Assembly (NCBI RefSeq): GCF_034347385.1
Contig: NZ_CP133777.1
Coordinates: 3,906,001-3,970,000, forward strand
Reading direction: 5' to 3'
DNA length: 64,000 nt
Source of the DNA: Actimicrobium sp. CCC2.4
GTDB taxonomy: Bacteria; Pseudomonadota; Gammaproteobacteria; Burkholderiales; Burkholderiaceae_D
Each line of letters begins with the position of its first letter. The stretch's first letter is position 1. This document shows, piece after piece, positions 17,479-25,815 of the stretch. The position numbers and the translations under genes were made by a program. The notes beneath the pieces were generated by a model. That model worked only from the letters and a program-made list of their open reading frames with translations. It was not told the origin of the DNA and did not search any database.

Positions 17479-18485
17479 GCACCGTGCCGTATGCGTGGAT
17501 TGATGACGCCGTACAGCACATCAACGATCAGGTTGACCACGATGATGATGGTGGCCGACAGCAGGATGCCGCCCTGCACCACCGGATAATCGCGTCGCCG
17601 GATCGCCTCGACCAGCCACTTGCCGATGCCCGGCCACGAAAAAATCGTCTCGGTCAGAATCGCGCCGGCCAGCAGTGTGCCGACCTGCAGACCGATGACG
17701 GTGATGACCGGAATGAGCGCATTGCGCAGCGCATGCACGCCGACCACGCGCCAGCGCGACAAGCCCTTGGCACGCGCGGTGCGGACGTAATCTTCGCGCA
17801 GCACTTCGAGCATCGACGAGCGCGTCATGCGTGCCACGACTGCCAGCGGAATGGTGCCCAGCGCGATAGCCGGCAGGATCAGGTGCGACACGGCGGATTT
17901 GAACGCACCCGGCTCGCCCGAGAGCAGGCTATCGATCAGCATGAAGCCGGTTACCGGCGGCAGGTCGAACAGGATATCGATGCGGCCCGACACCGGCGTC
18001 CAGCCCAGCGTCACCGAGAACAACATGATCAGCAGCAGCGCCCACCAGAACACCGGCATCGAATAACCGGTCAGCGACACACCCATCACCGAATAATCGA
18101 GCACGGTATTGCGCTTGAGTGCGGCCAGCATCCCGGCCGGCACACCAATGACCAGCGCCACCAGCATCGCGCAGATCGACAGCTCGATGGTGGCCGGGAA
18201 CAGCGTGAGGAATTCTCGCAGCACCGGTTCCTGCGTCGTGATCGAGCGGCCAAGGTCGCCTTGCAGCACATGCCACAGGTAATCGAAGTACTGCACATAC
18301 AGCGGCCGGTCGAGACCGAACTCATGCAGCAGGCGGGCGTAGCGGGCGGCATCCATACCGCGCTCGCCGGACATCGCCTCGACCGCATCGCCGGGAATCA
18401 TGTGGATCAGGGAAAACACCAGCAGCGTAATGCCGAGAAAAGTCGGTATCACCAGTCCTGCGCGGCGCAAGAGAAATCCAAACAT
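17475..18485 (-). CDS. Dipeptide/oligopeptide ABC transporter permease (DppB type)
   Basis: A 336-residue permease, first gene of the operon. The N-terminus LRRAGLVIPTFLGITLLVFSLIHMIPGD is the classic DppB/GsiC start; the EAA loop reads YVRTARAKGLSRWRVVGVHALRNALIPV. The SMLEVLREDYVRTARAKGL segment docks the ATPase. No substrate-binding protein gene lies upstream: the preceding gene is carbonic anhydrase, about 200 bases away. The substrate therefore cannot be inferred from this locus and the binding protein must be encoded elsewhere, or be shared. Confidence 0.92.
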   Translation of the reverse strand: MFGFLLRRAGLVIPTFLGITLLVFSLIHMIPGDAVEAMSGERGMDAARYARLLHEFGLDRPLYVQYFDYLWHVLQGDLGRSITTQEPVLREFLTLFPATIELSICAMLVALVIGVPAGMLAALKRNTVLDYSVMGVSLTGYSMPVFWWALLLIMLFSVTLGWTPVSGRIDILFDLPPVTGFMLIDSLLSGEPGAFKSAVSHLILPAIALGTIPLAVVARMTRSSMLEVLREDYVRTARAKGLSRWRVVGVHALRNALIPVITVIGLQVGTLLAGAILTETIFSWPGIGKWLVEAIRRRDYPVVQGGILLSATIIIVVNLIVDVLYGVINPRIRHGA

Positions 18486-18687
18486 GGGGTGCCTGTTCGT
18501 TCAAGTAAGGGGAGCGGAAACGGTCTTGTGAACCGGATGGCGAGGCATTGTAACGCGGTGGGGTGAACGGGCAATACTGCGGAGCAAATTAGGTTTTTTA
18601 ACCATGTCGCGGGAGGGCCGAAGGCGAAGCTGGCTTGCACCTGACGTTGGGGGTCGATCCAGGCTCAGACGAACAGTGGGCAGACGG

Positions 18688-19359
18688 TCAAGCCAGTTCA
18701 TACCTCACCAGACTAGCCGGCATCTTGACCGCCAGCTCTTCCGGAGAACTGACCGTAACACCAAGATCGCGCAGCAAACCATCCTTGATGCCATAAATCC
18801 AGCCGTGAATGGTCAGGTCCTGGCCGCGCTCCCACGCATCCTGCACCAGCGTGGTCTGGCACACGTTGCCGACCTGCTCGATCACATTGAGTTCGCACAG
18901 ACGGTCGAGCTGCTCGCCCTTCGGGATCACGTCGCCGAAATAGCGACCGTGTTTCTGGTGCACGTCCTGCACGTGGCGCAGCCAGTTGTCGGCCAAGCCG
19001 ACGCGACGGCCGGTCATGGCGGCATGCACGCCTGAACAGCCGTAATGACCGGAGACAATCACATGCTTGACCTTCAGCACATCAATGGCGAACTGCAGCA
19101 CCGACAGGCAATTCAGATCCGAATGGCAGACCACGTTGGCGACATTACGATGGACGAATAATTCACCCGGCAGCAGGTCGACAATTTCATTGGCCGGCAC
19201 GCGGCTGTCGGAACAGCCTATCCACAAATATTGGGGCGATTGCTGCGCTGCCAGCTTGCGGAAAAAATCCGCATCCTGCTCGATCATCGACGCAGCCCAA
19301 CGACGATTTTTCTGGAACAGGTGCTCCAGTGCGTCGCTACTCTTGATGGGATTTGTCAT
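18688..19359 (-). CDS. can: Beta-class carbonic anhydrase
   Basis: Interconverts carbon dioxide and bicarbonate in the cytoplasm. The 223-residue protein has the zinc ligands Cys and Asp in CSDSRVPANEI and His and Cys in VSGHYGCSGVHA, the same order as E. coli Can. The N-terminus (LEHLFQKNRRWAASMIEQDADFFRKLAAQQSPQYLWIGC) and the C-terminal GWIYGIKDGLL fit the family. It lies 38 bases downstream... in map order next to a flavoprotein gene on the same strand, with can downstream of it, so the two may form an operon. Confidence 0.95.
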   Translation of the reverse strand: MTNPIKSSDALEHLFQKNRRWAASMIEQDADFFRKLAAQQSPQYLWIGCSDSRVPANEIVDLLPGELFVHRNVANVVCHSDLNCLSVLQFAIDVLKVKHVIVSGHYGCSGVHAAMTGRRVGLADNWLRHVQDVHQKHGRYFGDVIPKGEQLDRLCELNVIEQVGNVCQTTLVQDAWERGQDLTIHGWIYGIKDGLLRDLGVTVSSPEELAVKMPASLVRYELA

Positions 19360-19397
19360 GGAAATACTTTCTGGAAATGTCGGAAACGCGCGTGATT

Positions 19398-20561
19398 CTA
19401 CCTTCTTGGGGGCACAGGCAGGTCGTCAGCGTCAAAAGGACGGCTGAAGCGCTGCATGAAGCGCTGGTCAATCCGGTTTTTCCACTGCCAGACCCAGCCG
19501 CCCTGCCACGACAGGCCGTACCACGATGCCACCGCATGCCGGCCACCGGCGGACATCAGCGACAGATATTGACGCTGGGCGCGATACGCCAACAGCGGCT
19601 GTCCGCTGGCATGGCGCAACAGGTTTTCGGCCAGCACCGGGCCCTGCCGGACGGCGAACACGCCGGCTTTCGGACGTCGCTGCGTCACATCGGTGGCCAT
19701 GTCGCCGGCCGCAAATACATGCGGATGACTGACCGATTGCAAATGCTGGTTGATGCTGATGAAGCCGTCATCGACACAGGCCAGCCCGGCCGCTGCGGGC
19801 CATTGCTGCGCAGCCGAACCGGTCGCCCACAGCACCTGGTCACAGGCCGCGATGCTGCCATCGGCGAAGACCAGCTGGCCGCCGTCGACCCGTGCGATCG
19901 GGCTGCCGGTACGTATCGCCACACCGGCGGCGACCAGCCGGGCCGCCATCATCCGCGCGACGCGACGCGGATAGCCGGGCAGCAAATCACCGCGGCTGAC
20001 CAGCGACCACTTGACCCGGTCCTTGTGAGCGCGCAAGCGATACGCCATCGCCAGCACCAGCTCGACGCCACCGGCACCACCGCCCACCATCACCATATGC
20101 ACCGGCCGGACCAGCTGATCGATCCGGCTTTGCAACTCATTCCATTGCTGCAAAAAACGATCGATCGGCTTGACCGCCAGTCCGGCACCGGCAGCACCGG
20201 GAATACCCTCGACCGGCGGCGTCGAGCCGATGTCGAGCGAGACCAGATCGAACTCCCAACTGCCCTCGCCGGTGTAAGCGCGGTTGCCGGTCAGGTCGAG
20301 CCGGCTGACCGTCGCCTGCACCAGCCGCACGCCGGCGGCTGCGGCCAGTGCCCGCAGATCGACATGGCATTCCCTCGTGCGATAGTGGCCGGCGACCAGT
20401 CCGGGCAACATGCCGGAATACGGAGTGTCGAGTTCGCGGCTCAACAGGGTCACATCCAGTTGCGCCCGGGTGTCGGCGGATTGCCTGCACAAGGCCTCCA
20501 GCACGAACAGATGCGCATGGCCGCCACCGATCAACAACAGGCGTTTGGGGGTTGAGGTCAA
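19398..20561 (-). CDS. FAD-dependent pyridine nucleotide-disulfide oxidoreductase (SelD N-terminal-like)
   Basis: About 387 residues with two dinucleotide-binding folds: LLLIGGGHAHLFVLEAL at the N-terminus for FAD and MVMVGGGAGGVELVLAMAYRL in the middle for NAD(P)H, plus the FAD-binding HVFAAGDMA near the end. The GGGHAHL motif is typical of the NDH-2-like domain fused to selenide water dikinase in some bacteria; here that kinase part is missing. The start is uncertain: TTG at 20561 begins just before the FAD motif as in relatives, GTG at 20600 has a GGAGG very close, and the longest frame begins at 20675 with TTG. Likely oxidises NAD(P)H with a quinone or an unknown acceptor. Confidence 0.8.
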   Translation of the reverse strand: MTSTPKRLLLIGGGHAHLFVLEALCRQSADTRAQLDVTLLSRELDTPYSGMLPGLVAGHYRTRECHVDLRALAAAAGVRLVQATVSRLDLTGNRAYTGEGSWEFDLVSLDIGSTPPVEGIPGAAGAGLAVKPIDRFLQQWNELQSRIDQLVRPVHMVMVGGGAGGVELVLAMAYRLRAHKDRVKWSLVSRGDLLPGYPRRVARMMAARLVAAGVAIRTGSPIARVDGGQLVFADGSIAACDQVLWATGSAAQQWPAAAGLACVDDGFISINQHLQSVSHPHVFAAGDMATDVTQRRPKAGVFAVRQGPVLAENLLRHASGQPLLAYRAQRQYLSLMSAGGRHAVASWYGLSWQGGWVWQWKNRIDQRFMQRFSRPFDADDLPVPPRR

Positions 20562-20810
20562 GGAAAGACTCGCTAAAAATTTGACGTCGCACGATACCAC
20601 GCCCTCCGCGCCGTCAGCCCGAACCGCCGCAACCCGCAGCCAGCCTGAATACTCACGAATAGCCCTGAAAATCAATGAGCAAGAAGTTATTTATCTTAAA
20701 GAAAAGTCATTCTTTTCTGTGTTTTGATAGGCCATCCGGGTGCCTACACTCGGTTCTATCCGGCATGCGACCGCGCATTCCGCGTCCCATCACTCAAGAG
20801 GCGAACCATC

Positions 20811-21731
20811 ATGAATGCAATGACCGAGCTGAAACACCTGCGTCTCCCGTTGACTGCGAATGGCATTCCGGTCAATCCTTTTCACCAGATCGAGCTGGAG
20901 TACGACCAGGAAAACAAGGTCCTGTGGACCTTCATGCAAGCGGCCGGCGTACCGTGTTTTAACATCGGTCTGCTCAATGAAATCCGCAGCAGTAGCAGCC
21001 TGCTTAAAGCCAACCACGGTCAGATCGAAATCGACGATGCGTTATACCCGGTCGAGTTTCATGTCGGCGCCTCGCGCACGACGGACATCTTCAGTTATGG
21101 CGGCGACCTCGCGCTATTCATGCACCTGATCGGCACGCACGATCGCGCCGGCCTGCTGCATTACGCGCGCCTGTGCATCGATACGCTGCAAGACCGTCTG
21201 ACCAGTTTCGATACCAACATCACGACCATCACGCTGTTGCAAGGCGAGGCGCTGGGCGGTGGTTTTGAAAGTGCACTGGCGAGCCACGTGCTGATCGCCG
21301 AAGAACATGCGCGCATGGGTTTTCCTGAAATCCTGTTCAATCTGTTTCCCGGTATGGGTGCTTACAGCCTGCTGACGCGCCGGGTCGGCGCGCGCCTGGC
21401 CGAAGAGATCATCCTGAGCGGAAAAATTTATACGGCACAGGAAATGCGCGCGCTGGGACTGGTCGACCTGGTGGTCCCGACCGGCCAGGGTGAAGCCGCT
21501 GTCACCGATTACGCCCGTCGCAACAGCCGACGCCGCAACGGCCAGCGCGCCCTGTTCGAATGCCGTCGTCACACCACGCCGGTGTCGTATGACGAACTGG
21601 TTGGCATTACTGAAGTCTGGGTCGAGGCCGCGCTGCGTCTCGAAGACAAAGACCTGAAAATGATGGGGCGGCTGGTACGGTCACAACTGCGCCAGCAGGA
21701 AGCCGCACGGCAGGAAATCGCCCTGGCCTGA
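20811..21731 (+). CDS. rpfF: DSF-type quorum-signal synthase (RpfF, crotonase family)
   Basis: A 306-residue crotonase-fold enzyme that makes cis-2-unsaturated fatty acid signals from acyl carrier protein-bound substrates. The RpfF pattern is clear: VLWTFMQAAGVPCFNIGLL, FSYGGDLALFMHLI, the oxyanion segment LLQGEALGGGFESAL and the ARMGFPEILFNLFPGMGAYS block. Glu153 and Glu173 have the spacing of the catalytic glutamate pair known in Xanthomonas RpfF. ATG at 20811 follows an AGAGG site; the longer frame has no support. It converges on the sensor kinase gene with nine bases between the stops, and the HD-GYP regulator lies beyond, so signal synthesis and sensing are together. Confidence 0.9.
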   Translation: MNAMTELKHLRLPLTANGIPVNPFHQIELEYDQENKVLWTFMQAAGVPCFNIGLLNEIRSSSSLLKANHGQIEIDDALYPVEFHVGASRTTDIFSYGGDLALFMHLIGTHDRAGLLHYARLCIDTLQDRLTSFDTNITTITLLQGEALGGGFESALASHVLIAEEHARMGFPEILFNLFPGMGAYSLLTRRVGARLAEEIILSGKIYTAQEMRALGLVDLVVPTGQGEAAVTDYARRNSRRRNGQRALFECRRHTTPVSYDELVGITEVWVEAALRLEDKDLKMMGRLVRSQLRQQEAARQEIALA

Positions 21732-21740
21732 CCCGACCGG

Positions 21741-23861
21741 TCACGCGCGGCAATGACTGCGCGTGTGGCGGTATCGGTCGAGCGCATCAAGCAACTGGTC
21801 AACCGCCTGCTGTAACTGCGTGAGCAGTGCACGCCCTTCGCGACGCAAATCGGCATCGCTGCGTTCTTCAAGCTGCGCGCAGGTAGTGCACAGCGCCTGC
21901 GCGCCGATACTCATGGCCGAGCCCTTGAGCGCATGCAGCAAATCGCGTAACGCCCCAAGCTGCTGGTTGCCAATCGCCACTGCGATCTGTGCCATCAGCA
22001 CCTGCGTGTCGGCAATGAAACCGGCCACCAGCCCGTCGACAAACATCACGTCATGTCCGATCGCCTCGAGTTCGGCCAGCGCTGCCGCATCCAGTACCGT
22101 ATCCAGTACCGTATCCAGGCTGACCACTGGCGGCGGCACGATGCGCAACGGTGCCCCGCCGGCATGCGGTCCCGGCGCGCCGGGACCGGCAATCAACCGG
22201 TCCAGTGCATCCAGCAAATCATCGATACGGATCGGCTTCGGTAAAAATTGATCAATACCGGCCAGGCGGCATTCTTCCCGGGTCTCGGCACTGACGTCGG
22301 CCGACAGCATGATCAGCGGCAGATGGCGACCCGGCAGCGTCGTGAAGCGGATCGCCCGGGTCGCTTCCAGACCGTTCATGTGCGGCATGTTCATGTCGAG
22401 AATGACCGCGTCGAAGCTGTGTTCTTCAAGCAAGTCGAGCACTTGTTCGCCGTCTTCGGCCAGCGTGCACTGGTGGCCGGCGCGTTCGAGCATCATGCGC
22501 AGCACGGTGCGGTTGGTGGCATTGTCGTCAGCGACCAGTACCGCATAGGCGCAGGCTGACGGCAACCGGCGCGGCGGTGCCACGACCTCGACTGCCCCGG
22601 CCGGGCCATGTGGCCGCAGCGCCAATGCGAACCAGAAGGTGCTGCCGACACCGACGCTACTGCGCAAGCCCAGCTGGCCGCCCATCGATTCGACCAGCTG
22701 GCGTGAAATCGTCGTGCCCAGCCCGGTGCCACCGTAGCGCCGCGTGGTCGATGCATCGGCCTGCGTGAAACTATCAAAGATCCTGGCCTGTGCCGCGGGA
22801 GCGATGCCGATGCCGGTGTCTTCGATATCGAAGCGCACACGCACGCACTCGCCGTCATCCGGCAGCAAGGCGATGCGCAACACGACGTGGCCCTGCTCGG
22901 TGAACTTGATCGCATTCGACATCAGGTTGACCAGCACCTGGCGTAAATGATGCGGGTCACCGTACAAGCCATGCGGCAGTGCCGGGTCAATCTCGAGACG
23001 CAGCTGCAAGTCGCGCGCAACAGCCTGATAGCGGAACAGATCGATGATGTCGCCGGCCAGCCGGTGCGGGTCAAAGGCGGTATCTTCGATGACCAGCTTG
23101 CCGGCTTCGATTTTGGAAAAATCCAGCACATCCTCGACTAACGCCAGCATCAACTGTGCGGCCGTATCGAGACTGCCCAGCATGGCTTGCTGCTCGCGAT
23201 CCAGCCGGGTTCCCTGCAACAGATCGGTCATCCCGATGATCGCGTTGAGCGGCGTGCGCATCTCATGGCTGACCGACGAAATGAAATTTCGCTTGGCCTG
23301 GTTGGCCGCTTCTTCCCGCTGCAGCGCACCGGTCAGGCGCGTCACCAGCGTACTAAAATACAGCCCGAGCAACGCCAGCCCGCACCACAAACCAACCCCG
23401 AGTGCGCGATGCTGCGCCCAGTAATCGACCTGCCACAGCACCACCGACAAACCTGCCAGCGAGGCCAGCAAAGTCCCGTACAGGTATGGCTTACCGAAGC
23501 GAAAACCGTTGCCGAACGTGATCCACAAATAGAAAAGATAGATCGGCATGCCCAGCTCGCCGGCGAACAGCATGCCGCAAGTGATGCCACCGGCATCATT
23601 GAGGATAGCGATGATCCGGCGTGTCCGCACCGGCTGCGGCCGTCGCCGGACGTCGGCCAGGATCAACGCACTCAGGCATAGAAAAAAACCGATCAATGCC
23701 AGCATCAGGTCCGAGGTATGTACCCGCACGCTCTGCCACACCACCAGCAGGCAAATGAGCGACGCCATCGCCATGCGCACCAGCGCCTGTTCGTGTTCGC
23801 TATTGCGGTGACGCGCAAACAGTCTCAGTGCGACCACGACGGTGGCGAGGCGCATCAGCAT
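21741..23861 (-). CDS. rpfC: Hybrid sensor histidine kinase, RpfC-like (DSF receptor)
   Basis: A 706-residue hybrid kinase with the RpfC domain order. About five hydrophobic segments lie in residues 28-175, then the dimerisation box FISSVSHEMRTPLN with His199, the ATPase domain with N (NLMSNAIKF), DTGIGI and GGTGLG boxes, a receiver with Asp489 (VILDMNMP) and Lys in FLPKPI, and a C-terminal Hpt domain with His643 (LLHALKGSAMSIGA). In the known system RpfC binds DSF, restrains RpfF and phosphorylates RpfG. It starts six bases after the rpfG stop. A 12-base direct duplication (22089-22112) repeats VLDT in the linker before Hpt. Confidence 0.9.
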   Translation of the reverse strand: MLMRLATVVVALRLFARHRNSEHEQALVRMAMASLICLLVVWQSVRVHTSDLMLALIGFFLCLSALILADVRRRPQPVRTRRIIAILNDAGGITCGMLFAGELGMPIYLFYLWITFGNGFRFGKPYLYGTLLASLAGLSVVLWQVDYWAQHRALGVGLWCGLALLGLYFSTLVTRLTGALQREEAANQAKRNFISSVSHEMRTPLNAIIGMTDLLQGTRLDREQQAMLGSLDTAAQLMLALVEDVLDFSKIEAGKLVIEDTAFDPHRLAGDIIDLFRYQAVARDLQLRLEIDPALPHGLYGDPHHLRQVLVNLMSNAIKFTEQGHVVLRIALLPDDGECVRVRFDIEDTGIGIAPAAQARIFDSFTQADASTTRRYGGTGLGTTISRQLVESMGGQLGLRSSVGVGSTFWFALALRPHGPAGAVEVVAPPRRLPSACAYAVLVADDNATNRTVLRMMLERAGHQCTLAEDGEQVLDLLEEHSFDAVILDMNMPHMNGLEATRAIRFTTLPGRHLPLIMLSADVSAETREECRLAGIDQFLPKPIRIDDLLDALDRLIAGPGAPGPHAGGAPLRIVPPPVVSLDTVLDTVLDAAALAELEAIGHDVMFVDGLVAGFIADTQVLMAQIAVAIGNQQLGALRDLLHALKGSAMSIGAQALCTTCAQLEERSDADLRREGRALLTQLQQAVDQLLDALDRYRHTRSHCRA

Positions 23862-23867
23862 GGACGG

Positions 23868-24974
23868 CTAGGCGGGTGACGAATCGGCCGGGCTGCGGTA
23901 AATCACCGCCGCCTCGTCGGCATGACGAAGAAAAACATCGACCAGTGCGGGATCGAAGTGCAGCCCTTTTTGCGCCACCAGAAAATCAAGTGCGACACCC
24001 CATTCCCAGGCGGCCCTGCCCGGCCGCGCCGACGTCAGCGCATCGAACACATCGGCCAGCGTGGCGATGCGCGCCTCGAGCGGAATGGCGGTACCGGCCA
24101 GACCGAACGGATAACCGCTACCGTCGAATTTTTCGTGGTGATGCAGGGCGATGCTGGCAGCCACTTGCAAAAAACGCGACGGGCTGCCTTTGAGGATGTC
24201 ATGGCCGCTGCGGGGATGCGTGTGCAGGATCGCCATCCCGGCCGTATCGCGTTCCTCGTGCTGTTGCAGGACCGCATCCGGGAGGCAAAGCTTGCCGATG
24301 TCGTGCATCGGTGCGGCCAGCTCGATGGCTTCGATTTCGTCATCCGGCAGGCCGAGTCCGCGCGCAATCAGGCCTGCATAACGGGCCATGCGCTTGAGGT
24401 GCGCGCCGGTGACGGCATCGCGCAGATCGGCGGCACGGGCCAGCCGCACCAGCGTTTCGATCTCGCTCAGGCGCAGTTCACGCGTGACTGCCGCCACGCG
24501 CTCTTCGAGCGTGCGCGCGTGATTGCTGTTGATCAGGTATTGCTGGCGCAGATTGAGCAAGTTCTGGCAGCGCGCGCGGCACTCGATCGGATCAACCGGC
24601 CGGATCAGGAAGTCGGTCGCCCCGACCTCAAAAGCACGATGACGCACTTCGCGATCGCTGACGACGGTCGTCATCACGATCGGCAATTGTTCGTAGGTGT
24701 AGAGCGCGCGCAGCTGGCGGATGGTCTCGATGCCATCGAGCACCGGCATCTTGAAATCGGTCAGAACAAGGTCAACCGGATGCTGCCGCACGTAATCGAT
24801 GGCCGCGACCGGATCGGCAAACATCGCGATATGAATGCCCCGGTCTATCCCCTTGATTACCTCGGCCAGGATCAGTCTCCCGGTACTCTGGTCATCGAGT
24901 ACCACGACGGTAGGCGTGATGGTATCGGCGTGTGGCGCTTCGGCAGGAGCAACAGAAGAGTGAGGTTCAGACAT
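23868..24974 (-). CDS. rpfG: Response regulator with HD-GYP domain, RpfG-like
   Basis: A 368-residue two-domain regulator. The receiver (about residues 22-145) has the acidic pair in VVLDDQ, phosphoacceptor Asp73 (LVLTDFKMP) and Lys/Arg-type switch near FLIRPVDP; note that the usual KP is RP here. The HD-GYP domain has His224-Asp225 in MHDIGKL and the motif HHEKFDGSGYP at 279-289, which is required for cyclic di-GMP hydrolysis. First gene of the rpfG-rpfC pair. In Xanthomonas RpfG turns the DSF signal into lowered cyclic di-GMP and so controls biofilm, motility and exoenzymes. Confidence 0.9.
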   Translation of the reverse strand: MSEPHSSVAPAEAPHADTITPTVVVLDDQSTGRLILAEVIKGIDRGIHIAMFADPVAAIDYVRQHPVDLVLTDFKMPVLDGIETIRQLRALYTYEQLPIVMTTVVSDREVRHRAFEVGATDFLIRPVDPIECRARCQNLLNLRQQYLINSNHARTLEERVAAVTRELRLSEIETLVRLARAADLRDAVTGAHLKRMARYAGLIARGLGLPDDEIEAIELAAPMHDIGKLCLPDAVLQQHEERDTAGMAILHTHPRSGHDILKGSPSRFLQVAASIALHHHEKFDGSGYPFGLAGTAIPLEARIATLADVFDALTSARPGRAAWEWGVALDFLVAQKGLHFDPALVDVFLRHADEAAVIYRSPADSSPA

Positions 24975-25106
24975 GGTGGCTTACGGCAGATTGCATGGGC
25001 TCAAAGTATGCCGTAGTTTAAGTGCTAATGTGAAATTATCACCGGCAATAATTAACAAAATCCTGCGCCCGACGCGCGACGCCAAAGCCACCTCCTATCG
25101 CCCGGA

Positions 25107-25727
25107 TCACTGGCGCTCTTCGAGCATGTCATCAGGGATTTCGCCCAGCATCAAACGCTTGAGCCCGGCATCCACCGGCTTGTCGCCGAGCCAGATTCGC
25201 AGTACAGCATTAAAAAAAGCCAGGTCGGGCAAGGGCTCGCCAAATGGTTGTCCATTGCGCAGGAAGGTCGTGCCGATACCCGGAACCCAGTCGGCGACGA
25301 GCACATCCCCGCTCTTCAAGTCAGCGCCTGCACTGAGCTGTTCGCTGAGCCGGATCAGGTGCAAAGCCAACCGGGTTTTTTCGCTGCGCTCGTTATTGCT
25401 CTGGATGGCCCCCAGAAAACTTTGCCGGAAATCCTCGCTGCCGATATCGCGCAGCAGCACAATGCGCACGCGCCGCGCCCCACCGACGACCAGCACTTCC
25501 GGCAAGCTGCTACATCGGCTGGTGAGATACAAGCCGGCCGCATAGACCTTGAAGACCGCCTTGAAGCGGATGCCGGCACCATTGAGTCTGAGCTCCTGGC
25601 CTGCCACCGTCGCGCGGTCGTCGAAGCGGATGCCATCGACATTGCGCGCCAATGCCGGTGTCAGTGCAAGTGCAAGTGCAAGTGTGAAACAGGCTCCCAG
25701 CAGCAGGATAAGTCGGCGTAATGTCAC
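25107..25727 (-). CDS. Chalcone isomerase-like exported protein
   Basis: A 206-residue secreted protein. Residues 1-28 are a signal peptide with a Leu/Ala repeat (TLALALALTPALA). The mature part, from NVDGIRFDDRATVAGQELRLNGAGIRFKAVFKVYAAGLYL onward, is the bacterial chalcone isomerase-like domain; the GIGTTFLRNG and FFNAVLRIWLGDKPVDAGLKRLML segments are typical. Bacterial members are periplasmic and have no demonstrated flavonoid reaction. It lies downstream of the rpfG gene direction but separated by 130 bases, and upstream of nothing obvious; the dnaJ gene follows after a terminator. Confidence 0.85.
   Translation of the reverse strand: MTLRRLILLLGACFTLALALALTPALARNVDGIRFDDRATVAGQELRLNGAGIRFKAVFKVYAAGLYLTSRCSSLPEVLVVGGARRVRIVLLRDIGSEDFRQSFLGAIQSNNERSEKTRLALHLIRLSEQLSAGADLKSGDVLVADWVPGIGTTFLRNGQPFGEPLPDLAFFNAVLRIWLGDKPVDAGLKRLMLGEIPDDMLEERQ
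25664..25681. repeat. Hexanucleotide repeat in a signal-peptide coding region
   Basis: Three exact tandem copies of GTGCAA (a fourth is begun) encode alternating Leu-Ala inside the signal peptide of the chalcone isomerase-like protein. A six-base unit keeps the frame, so copy changes would only alter the length of the hydrophobic core. Confidence 0.85.
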
Positions 25728-25760
25728 GTCGCATTCTCCGGAACAGGTAAATCATCTGGC

Positions 25761-25797
25761 AAAAAAAACCGCCGGCTCCCGGACCGGAGACGGCGGC
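25761..25797 (-). terminator. Terminator downstream of dnaJ
   Basis: On the minus strand GCCGCCG pairs with CGGCGG across a G+C-rich loop and is followed by eight T. It lies 19 bases after the dnaJ stop. Confidence 0.85.
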
Positions 25798-25815
25798 TGG
25801 CGGAAGACATACGGA

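Noticed and set aside
17484-18566. 360-codon plus-strand open frame
   Set aside because: Antisense to the dppB-like permease; product is His/Gln/Arg-rich and not a plausible protein.
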